The notes beneath the pieces were generated by a model that worked only from the letters and a program-made list of their open reading frames with translations, did not search any database and had not been told where the DNA came from. The translations under genes were made by a program, and so were the position numbers. From positions 1 to 6,218 of the forward strand of contig SCSY01000012.1 in assembly GCA_004298625.1 (NCBI GenBank): a stretch of 6,218 nucleotides of DNA. The letters run 5' to 3'. Position 1 is the first letter of the stretch, and each line of letters opens with the position of its first letter. The stretch comes from Nitrospirota bacterium. Lineage in GTDB: Bacteria; Nitrospirota; Thermodesulfovibrionia; Thermodesulfovibrionales; UBA1546. Positions 1 through 5,392 of the stretch are shown one piece after another.

Positions 1-3
1 ATC

Positions 4-1011
4 TTAAACCTCCCTTAAATATTTAGCTGCATCCTCAGGGGATGTTGTTACCACATAAAAACCCGAGCCCCATTCGAACCCGCTCACCCGCGTAAGTCTC
101 GGCATGACCTCCATGTGCCAGTGGAAATCTTCTCCGAGGGTATGCCAGTGATCGCGCCGGGGTATCCTGTTGGGCGCCGTGTGAATAATATAATTATACG
201 GGGGATTTTTCAATATTGCGCCAAGCCTTTTCATCAGGGAAGACAGTATCAGGCCGAAATCTTCTGTTTCGTCATAGGTTATGTCCTGAAATGCGCAGGA
301 ATGTCTCTTGGGCACTATCCAGAATTCAAATGAAAACCTCTGCGCATAAGGGCAGAACGCAACAAAATTTTTTGTTTCGAAGATTACCCTATGCCCGTAC
401 CGCAATTCCTCCCTCATTATGTCGCAGAATATGCACCGCTCCTTAAAGGCATAATACTGCTTTGCGCCGTCAAGCTCTTCCTTAACGCGTTTCGGGATAA
501 TCGGCGTTGCAATGATCTGAGAATGCGGATGGGAATAAATAGCCCCTGCCTCCTTGCCCGAGTTCTTATATATCAATATATACCTCATCCTTGAATCTCT
601 TTCAAGGTCGGCGGTCCTTTCCTTGTAGAGGGTGACGATTTTTACCACCTGTTCAAAACCCATATCCTCGGGTTTTTTATTATGTTCGGGAGTCTCTATG
701 ATGATTTCATTTGCGCCGATACTGTTCATCTTGTCATACATGCCGATGCCTTTTCTGCCGAGTTCTCCTTCTATCTGGAGAATGGGATTGGCGCTCGGGA
801 TTACCCTGGCCTGCCAGCCCGGTTCATTAGGCCTTGAGCCGTTTCCCCTGATTGCGGCTATCTCTGAAGGAGTCTCGGATTCTCTCCCCGAACATAATTT
901 GCAGCCGGATTCTTTTACATCATCAGGCAGGTTGTATTCTCCGGGAGCCTTTGAATCGGCCATAACGGCAACCCATCTGTTAAGCAGGGGGTCTTTTCTC
1001 AGTTCATGCAT
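4..1011 (-). CDS. galT: GalT-family nucleotidyltransferase (galactose-1-phosphate uridylyltransferase or ADP-glucose phosphorylase-like)
   Basis: A complete 335-residue cytoplasmic enzyme of the GalT branch of the HIT superfamily. GalT exchanges UMP between UDP-glucose and galactose-1-phosphate through a covalent nucleotidyl-histidine. The core motif His161-Pro-His163-Ser-Gln follows an AGA..S stretch; by family analogy His163 is the nucleophile and His161 a zinc ligand. Cys37/Cys40, His110 and His161 make a plausible first zinc site. A second CxxC (Cys193/Cys196), with histidines at 237 and 288-299, suggests a second metal site as in two-zinc relatives. The C-terminal HIT half carries a His-Trp-His motif at 297-299. 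The ATG overlaps the coaX stop by one base (TGATG) and has an AAAGGA ribosome site 7 bases upstream inside coaX, so the two are translationally coupled. The HPHSQIIATP form differs from the E. coli-type active-site surroundings and resembles plant ADP-glucose phosphorylase, so the family is secure but the substrate is not. Confidence 0.88.
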   Translation of the reverse strand: MHELRKDPLLNRWVAVMADSKAPGEYNLPDDVKESGCKLCSGRESETPSEIAAIRGNGSRPNEPGWQARVIPSANPILQIEGELGRKGIGMYDKMNSIGANEIIIETPEHNKKPEDMGFEQVVKIVTLYKERTADLERDSRMRYILIYKNSGKEAGAIYSHPHSQIIATPIIPKRVKEELDGAKQYYAFKERCIFCDIMREELRYGHRVIFETKNFVAFCPYAQRFSFEFWIVPKRHSCAFQDITYDETEDFGLILSSLMKRLGAILKNPPYNYIIHTAPNRIPRRDHWHTLGEDFHWHMEVMPRLTRVSGFEWGSGFYVVTTSPEDAAKYLREV

Positions 1012-1772
1012 CAGGCATTCCTTTCATAGATATGCTTCAGCCCTCTTAAAACAAGAGCCGGTTCAATATAATCGGTCCTCTTAAGAACCGGCGCAACAAG
1101 CCCTGAGCCCCCTCCTGTTATAACCACCTTGAAGCTCTCTCGCTCCATATCTTCAACCTCTCTTATAATCCTTTCAACCGCTCCTGCCGTCCCATATATA
1201 ATACCAGAAAGCATATTGCCTGTCGTATCCTTTCCCAGGGCTGAAAACGGCTTTGAAAGCTCTACATCAGGGAGTTGTGCGGTTTTATCATGAAGCGCAT
1301 TTTTCATAAGCCATATTCCGGGCATTATTGCTCCGCCTTTATATACATTGCCGGCGCTTATAAAATTTACAGTAGTTGCCGTTCCAAAATCTACAACTGC
1401 AGCAGGAGAGCCGAAAAGACTACACGCTCCTGCAGAGGCTGCAATCCTGTCTGCGCCGAGTTTTTCGGGTTCTTGTATCTGAAAATCAATGCCTGTGTTT
1501 AGTTTATGCGTCAATATTAAAGGCTCTTTTGCGACCAGCGTCTTACATGCCTTTTTCAGGGCGTCCGTATGCCCCGGCGACACAGAGGATATTATACCCC
1601 CTTCATACGTTTTGTCTATATTTTTTTCTTTTATAAACCCATTAATAAGTCCGGCATATTCCAGGGAAGATTTTAAAGGCAAAGTATCAATTTTTTGGGT
1701 AACAAGACCTGCCCCGGTAAAAAAGCCTATGCTTATTGAAGAATTGCCGATATCTATTGCAATAAGGTTCAT
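1011..1772 (-). CDS. coaX: Type III pantothenate kinase
   Basis: A full-length 253-residue CoaX, the ASKHA-fold kinase that phosphorylates pantothenate in the first committed step of coenzyme A synthesis, in the cytoplasm. The diagnostic motifs are present in order: an N-terminal phosphate-binding AIDIGNSSI (residues 5-13, Asp7), PEKLGADRIA (102-111, including the Asp108-Arg109 pair; the Asp of GADR is the expected catalytic base), VVDFGTATTVNFI (126-138), GGAIMPGIWL (146-155) and a late glycine-rich VVITGGGSGL. Type III enzymes typically need a monovalent cation and are not feedback-inhibited by CoA (family knowledge). The ATG at 1772 follows a minus-strand AAGGGGG ribosome site three bases upstream. 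It is the first gene of the coaX-galT operon and diverges from the GAF-PAS gene across 102 bases. In many bacteria coaX lies directly after birA; here birA is in the same orientation but separated by a 3.5-kb opposite-strand signalling cassette. Confidence 0.95.
   Translation of the reverse strand: MNLIAIDIGNSSISIGFFTGAGLVTQKIDTLPLKSSLEYAGLINGFIKEKNIDKTYEGGIISSVSPGHTDALKKACKTLVAKEPLILTHKLNTGIDFQIQEPEKLGADRIAASAGACSLFGSPAAVVDFGTATTVNFISAGNVYKGGAIMPGIWLMKNALHDKTAQLPDVELSKPFSALGKDTTGNMLSGIIYGTAGAVERIIREVEDMERESFKVVITGGGSGLVAPVLKRTDYIEPALVLRGLKHIYERNA
1019..1024 (-). promoter_or_regulatory. Ribosome binding site for the galT-like gene inside coaX
   Basis: On the minus strand the sequence AAAGGA lies 7 bases before the ATG at 1011, within the last codons of coaX. 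With the TGATG stop/start overlap it supports the annotated GalT start and coupled translation. Confidence 0.7.
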
Positions 1773-1775
1773 TGT

Positions 1776-1782
1776 CCCCCTT
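1776..1782 (-). promoter_or_regulatory. Ribosome binding site of coaX
   Basis: The minus strand reads AAGGGGG, three bases before the ATG at 1772. It is a good purine-rich Shine-Dalgarno match and fixes the coaX start, which also agrees with the family's N-terminal DxGN motif beginning at residue 7. Confidence 0.7.
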
Positions 1783-1793
1783 AATTTTTTCCT

Positions 1794-1822
1794 ATTCTGC
1801 CATTTATCCGCATTTATGGCAA
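1794..1822 (-). promoter_or_regulatory. Candidate sigma-70 promoter of coaX-galT
   Basis: On the minus strand TTGCCA (1822-1817, five of six matches to the -35 consensus) and CAGAAT (1799-1794, four of six to the -10) are separated by 17 bases. This would start transcription about 20-25 bases before the coaX ATG. It is only a fair match in an AT-rich region, so it is a suggestion. Some promoter must lie in 1773-1874, because the upstream neighbour is on the other strand. Confidence 0.35.
1798..1821. promoter_or_regulatory. Inverted repeat TGCCAT-N12-ATGGCA, possible operator
   Basis: Perfect 6-base arms at 1798-1803 and 1816-1821 flank a 12-base spacer, in the middle of the divergent intergenic region. 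The right arm overlaps the candidate -35 box of coaX, and the whole element is upstream of the plus-strand promoter. The same stretch also holds a direct repeat of CATTTAT (1801-1807 and 1811-1817). Six-base arms in about 100 bases are not rare by chance, so this is a weak operator candidate. Confidence 0.2.
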
Positions 1823-1839
1823 TAGCCTATCGTATTTCA

Positions 1840-1867
1840 TTGACAATCATTTTATTCCTGATAAAAT
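1840..1867 (+). promoter_or_regulatory. Strong sigma-70-type promoter of the signalling operon
   Basis: A perfect -35 box TTGACA (1840-1845) is followed after 16 bases by TAAAAT (1862-1867, five of six to TATAAT). Counting from the -10 places the transcription start at 1874-1875, that is on the C just before, or the A of, the ATG at 1875. The mRNA would therefore be leaderless, or translation starts at a downstream ATG at 1956. The promoter call rests on the near-consensus boxes; the start site is inferred from spacing only. Confidence 0.6.
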
Positions 1868-1874
1868 TTAACCC

Positions 1875-3023
1875 ATGACAGCCCAAGAAGGTATAAGGAC
1901 TAAGGAAGCAGACGGATCCGGTTCAGCAGACACTGCCTTACGCCACAGGATACGGATGGAAATGCTGATATCAGCCGTATCGACAACCCTTACGAAATTA
2001 AAACCCGAGGAGATAGACGAGGGGATAAACTGGGCGCTGGAGGTCATAGGCGAGATTGCGGATGTTGACCGAAGCTATGTCTTTCTTTTCTCTGAGGATG
2101 GGACAACTATGACCAATACCTATGAGTGGTGTGCAGAAGGGATCGAGCCTCAGATTCAGAGACTTCAGAAACTACCTGTTGATTCCATGCCGTGGTTTAT
2201 GGATAAGATGAGGCGTGAGAAAACCTTCCATGTGCCTTCTGTCGAAGACCTGCCTAACGAAGCGATTGCCGAGAAAACAGAATTAGAGGTTCAAGGGATA
2301 AAATCCCTCATAGTCGTCCCTATGGCCTATGGAAAAACCCTTGTCGGGTTTGTGGGGTTCAATTCGGTGCGTTCAAAAACTATATGGACGGAAGAAGACA
2401 CAAGGATGCTTAAAGTGATAGGCGATATCTTTTTGACTGCAATAGAGCGAAAGGAGATGGAAGAAGTTGAGAAAGCCTTAAAGTCCTCCAGGGAATATGC
2501 AAAGAATATTATTGACAGCTCGATTGATATGATAATCTCGGTTGATATTAGCCGAAGGATTGTTGAGTTTAATAAAGCGGCAGAAGAGACTTTTGGATAT
2601 CATCTTGACGAGGTCTCCGGAAAGCACGTTGACATTCTCTACGCGGACGCAGAGGAAGGCCTTAAAGTTCACGAAACAACGGTCGAATACGGCAGGCATG
2701 TGCAGGAAATCCTTAACAGGCGAAAAAACGGCGAAATCTTTCCAAGTCTCCTTGCCGCATCTGTGCTGCGCGATGCAAACGGCGCATTTATAGGCGTTAT
2801 GGGGGTTTCCCGTGATATAACCCAGCGCAAAAAGGCTGAGGAAGAACGGAATAAGCTCCTTCATGATATAACAACAGCCGAGCAGGAATTAAAGAAAAGG
2901 GTCTCGGAGCTTGAAAAATTCTACGAGATGTCCATAGACAGGGAACTAAAGATGAAGGAGTTGAAGAAAGAGATAAAGAGGGTGAACGAAGAACTCCTGC
3001 ATTGCAGGGAGAACAGAGGATGA
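1875..3023 (+). CDS. GAF-PAS sensory protein without a recognisable output domain
   Basis: A soluble 382-residue protein with no membrane segment. After a polar N-terminus, a GAF domain covers about residues 45-192. It has an NTYEWC motif (81-86), SLIVVPM and LVGFVGFNS strands and a closing WTEEDTRML helix, a GAF subtype common in environmental sensor proteins. A PAS domain follows at about 205-318, ending in the usual DITQRKKAEEE linker. Residues 315-377 form a coiled coil containing a tail nearly identical to that of the next gene. There is no histidine kinase, GGDEF, EAL, HD or DNA-binding domain, so it probably senses a signal and passes it on by protein contact (inference). The ligand is unknown. 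No Shine-Dalgarno precedes the ATG at 1875, and the promoter places the transcript start there. An alternative ATG at 1956 (Met28, giving 355 residues) has AGGA five bases upstream and loses no domain. The stop overlaps the next start as ATGA. Confidence 0.85.
   Translation: MTAQEGIRTKEADGSGSADTALRHRIRMEMLISAVSTTLTKLKPEEIDEGINWALEVIGEIADVDRSYVFLFSEDGTTMTNTYEWCAEGIEPQIQRLQKLPVDSMPWFMDKMRREKTFHVPSVEDLPNEAIAEKTELEVQGIKSLIVVPMAYGKTLVGFVGFNSVRSKTIWTEEDTRMLKVIGDIFLTAIERKEMEEVEKALKSSREYAKNIIDSSIDMIISVDISRRIVEFNKAAEETFGYHLDEVSGKHVDILYADAEEGLKVHETTVEYGRHVQEILNRRKNGEIFPSLLAASVLRDANGAFIGVMGVSRDITQRKKAEEERNKLLHDITTAEQELKKRVSELEKFYEMSIDRELKMKELKKEIKRVNEELLHCRENRG
2886..2996 (+). other. Conserved C-terminal coiled-coil module, copy 1
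   Basis: This part encodes residues 338-374 of the GAF-PAS protein, centred on ELEKFYEMS and RELKMKELK. About 25 of 37 residues match the tail of the next protein without gaps. Heptad-like hydrophobic spacing and the charge pattern indicate a coiled coil. I recall similar tails in PAS-containing sensors of other bacteria, sometimes placed before kinase domains, but cannot name a family for it. Confidence 0.7.
3006..3011 (+). promoter_or_regulatory. Ribosome binding site that fixes the start of the membrane PAS gene
   Basis: AGGGAG lies 8 bases before the ATG at 3020, which overlaps the upstream TGA as ATGA. This favours ATG 3020 over the in-frame TTG at 3002, because the TTG would place this ribosome site inside the gene. 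Confidence 0.65.
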
Positions 3024-3886
3024 ATAATTTTAGGCCGAATGGAAAACAGTCTAAAAAAGGACTGACGCCGGAGCTGATTGCAGCGATTTATGCGGTTGTC
3101 GGATGGAGCTGGATTATCGCATCCGATCTCATTCTGGATATGGTGAGTAATGATCCCGAAGTCATTACCCGCATTCAGACATATAAAGGCTCTTTCTATA
3201 TTATCGTGACAGCGGTAATGCTCTACTGGCTCATTCGCCGCTATGGGGATAAGTTCCTGCTGGCGGAGGAAGCGCTGGAGAAGGCGCGCGACAACCTCGA
3301 AAAGACCGTCATGGACCTCACGCGTAAAGAGGAAGAGTTGCTGCAAGTGAATGAAGGACTCAAACAGATGGAGGATAAACTGGCAAAGAGCGAATACAAA
3401 CTCGGAACCATAATTGCTACAGATCCCGACTGCATAAAACTGCTCGCGCTCGACTGCACCATCATGGAGATAAACCCGGCAGGACTTGCAATGATAGAGG
3501 CGGATTCCCTCAGCGAGATTGTCGGCAAATCACTCCTTCCTATGATTGTTCCTGCGTATCGGCGACCCTTTCAGAAGCTGGCAGAAAAGGTATTTAAGGG
3601 CGGCTCAGGGATGCTTGAGTTTGAAATCATCGGATTGAAAGGCACACGGCGCTGGCTTGAAACACGCGCATTGCCCCTCAGAGATGCAAAAGGAGAAATT
3701 ACCGCCATTCTGGAAATAACCCGCGACGTCACCGAACGTAAAAAAACCGACACGGAGATTAAAGAAAGGGTTGAAGAGCTTGAGAAGTTTTATGAAATGT
3801 CTGTAGGCAGGGAGCTGAAGATGAAGGAACTCAAGGAAGAGATAGCACAATTAAAAGCCGACCTTTCGGGCTATAAAAAGGAATAA
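3020..3886 (+). CDS. Two-helix membrane PAS sensor protein without a recognisable output domain
   Basis: From ATG 3020 the protein has 288 residues (294 if the in-frame TTG at 3002 were used). Two hydrophobic helices at about 18-39 and 57-74 flank a short loop. With their W..ASD and QTYKG signatures they match a recurrent N-terminal membrane element I know from PAS, GGDEF and kinase proteins, for which I have no formal name. A coiled coil follows at about 80-128, then one PAS domain at about 125-240, ending in TRDVTERKK. The C-terminal coiled coil (246-282) repeats the tail of the preceding protein. No catalytic or DNA-binding domain is present, so a role as a membrane-anchored sensor acting through protein contacts is inferred. 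Translation is coupled to the upstream gene by the ATGA overlap and served by AGGGAG at 3006-3011. The HD-GYP gene starts 12 bases after its stop. Confidence 0.83.
   Translation: MNNFRPNGKQSKKGLTPELIAAIYAVVGWSWIIASDLILDMVSNDPEVITRIQTYKGSFYIIVTAVMLYWLIRRYGDKFLLAEEALEKARDNLEKTVMDLTRKEEELLQVNEGLKQMEDKLAKSEYKLGTIIATDPDCIKLLALDCTIMEINPAGLAMIEADSLSEIVGKSLLPMIVPAYRRPFQKLAEKVFKGGSGMLEFEIIGLKGTRRWLETRALPLRDAKGEITAILEITRDVTERKKTDTEIKERVEELEKFYEMSVGRELKMKELKEEIAQLKADLSGYKKE
3755..3865 (+). other. Conserved C-terminal coiled-coil module, copy 2
   Basis: This part encodes residues 246-282 of the membrane PAS protein and aligns without gaps to copy 1 at 2886-2996. The protein match is strong, but 14 of the 23 identical residues that allow a codon choice use different codons. 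The two copies are therefore old relatives held together by selection, not a recent duplication. Confidence 0.7.
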
Positions 3887-3898
3887 CATAAACACATA

Positions 3899-5392
3899 AT
3901 GACCGCTAAATCAAACTCTTCTCTCAGCGCTTTTAAATTCTTTTCGCAGCTTTGCGGGCTCGTTACTGCGGCATTAGGGATAATCGCCATTGCGGGTTGG
4001 CTGACGGGATGGAGAATCCTTACCGCAATAAGGGCAAATTATATACCCATGGCGCCCAATACGGCGCTATCCTTTATCATACTCGGCATAGCGCTTTATG
4101 CACTCGTAACAGAGAGAAAACCCGCCCTTAAATTATCGCGGATCGGCGTCGGCGTGATCTTGGTTTTATCCCTTATCCGGTTAATGGAGCTTAGCGCAGA
4201 TATTAACCTGAATGTCGATCGCTGGATATTTCAGGTTCCGGAAGATAAACTCGGGCTTATCCCCATAGGCAAGATGGCATTGCCTACTGCCCTTAATTTC
4301 TTATTTGCAAGCGTTGCGATCTTGCTCGCCCCATTCTTAAGGAGACGTCTGGTTTGCTATGCCCTGACAAGGATATTTGCCGGACTGACAACCTTTATCG
4401 GTTTAGTTTTCTGTCTGGGTTACATCTTTGACGCGCCGTTGCTTTACGGCGGGACAACAATACCAATGGCGCTCAATACTGCGATTGCATTTTTTGTTCT
4501 GGGTCTGGGACTCGTTATCAACAACCTTAGCCATGACATAGCCGAGCGGAAGCAAGCTCAGGAAGCGGTGAAAAAAGCTTATGCTGAGTTAGAGGCGCGG
4601 GTTGCAGAACGGACATCGGAACTGGCAGAGGTAAATAACGCATTACAGGCAGACATTATCGAGCGAAAGAAAGCAGAGGAAGAACTTAAAGAGTCGGAGA
4701 AATCTTATAGGGAACTGACTGAAACATTGGGCGCTGCATTGGAAGATATCAAAAAAAGAGAGCAAATCCTTTTAAAAGGCAGGGACGCATTTTTGAATAT
4801 GCTTGAGGATGTGAGCGAGTCCTATAAAGAACTCGTTATAGCTTATGACTCAACCATCGAGGGATGGTCCGGAGCCCTCGACTACAGAGACAAAGAAACA
4901 GAAGGCCACTCGCAGCGCGTTACGGAAATAACAATAGAGATAGCCCGCGCCGCAGGAATCGCCGAGGAAGAACTGGTGCACGTGCGCCGGGGCGCATTGC
5001 TTCATGACATCGGCAAGCTCGGCGTGCCCGACAGCATTCTGCTCAAGCCCGGCAAGCTCACTGAAGATGAATGGGTAATTATGAGAAAGCATCCCGTGAT
5101 AGCATATCAACTGCTCTCGCCTATTGCATTCCTGCGTCCTGCGCTTGACATCCCGTATTGCCATCACGAGAACTGGGACGGCACGGGCTATCCTCAAGGT
5201 CTTAAGGCAGAGCAGATTCCCTTGGCAGCGCGTATATTTGCATTAGTGGATGTATGGGACGCCCTGCGTTCAGACCGCCCTTACAGGCCTGCCTGGACGG
5301 TTGAAAAAACCAGAGATTACATCGCCTCACTGAAAGGCATTCAATTTGATCCCGGACTCGTCGGGATATTCCTTAAAGTTATCTCAGCATAG
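3899..5392 (+). CDS. Membrane-bound HD-GYP cyclic-di-GMP phosphodiesterase
   Basis: A 497-residue inner-membrane protein. About six hydrophobic helices (near 14-35, 50-70, 82-98, 126-146, 155-177, 187-208) form an N-terminal sensor domain in which a motif MA-x-x-TA-x-x-F recurs at 51, 126 and 190. A long coiled coil covers about 212-320. The C-terminal HD-GYP domain, which hydrolyses cyclic-di-GMP, spans about 322-497. Its expected metal and catalytic residues are all visible: Glu333, His337, His369-Asp370, Lys373, His398, His422-His423, the DGTGYP loop at 427-432, and Asp451. The FDP near the end (483-485) is also typical. The enzyme should be active and lower cyclic-di-GMP, favouring motility over biofilm by general knowledge. 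The ATG is 12 bases after the previous stop, but the nearest AAGGA is 16 bases away, so initiation probably relies on coupling. The last 14 bases overlap the end of birA on the other strand. Confidence 0.92.
   Translation: MTAKSNSSLSAFKFFSQLCGLVTAALGIIAIAGWLTGWRILTAIRANYIPMAPNTALSFIILGIALYALVTERKPALKLSRIGVGVILVLSLIRLMELSADINLNVDRWIFQVPEDKLGLIPIGKMALPTALNFLFASVAILLAPFLRRRLVCYALTRIFAGLTTFIGLVFCLGYIFDAPLLYGGTTIPMALNTAIAFFVLGLGLVINNLSHDIAERKQAQEAVKKAYAELEARVAERTSELAEVNNALQADIIERKKAEEELKESEKSYRELTETLGAALEDIKKREQILLKGRDAFLNMLEDVSESYKELVIAYDSTIEGWSGALDYRDKETEGHSQRVTEITIEIARAAGIAEEELVHVRRGALLHDIGKLGVPDSILLKPGKLTEDEWVIMRKHPVIAYQLLSPIAFLRPALDIPYCHHENWDGTGYPQGLKAEQIPLAARIFALVDVWDALRSDRPYRPAWTVEKTRDYIASLKGIQFDPGLVGIFLKVISA

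Noticed and set aside
632..1084. Plus-strand open frame of 150 codons
   Set aside because: It is antisense to galT and coaX, both of which have clear catalytic motifs; its translation shows no domain or sensible composition.
1822..1830. Palindrome ATAG-C-CTAT in the divergent intergenic region
   Set aside because: Four-base arms are too short to support an operator call; it is expected by chance.
1489..1878. Open frame of 129 codons on the plus strand ending in an ATGA overlap with the GAF-PAS start
   Set aside because: It lies almost wholly antisense to coaX, has no recognisable protein features, and the well-formed promoter for the downstream gene lies inside its 3' end. The overlap is coincidental.
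3002..3019. TTG start six codons upstream for the membrane PAS gene
   Set aside because: It would place the AGGGAG ribosome site inside the gene. The ATG at 3020 has that site at 8 bases and the classic ATGA overlap.
5349..5367. Hairpin ATCCCG/CGGGAT with a seven-base loop near the end of the HD-GYP gene
   Set aside because: It lies within coding sequence for the conserved FDPGLVGIF region and is not followed by a T-run on either strand, so it does not look like a terminator.
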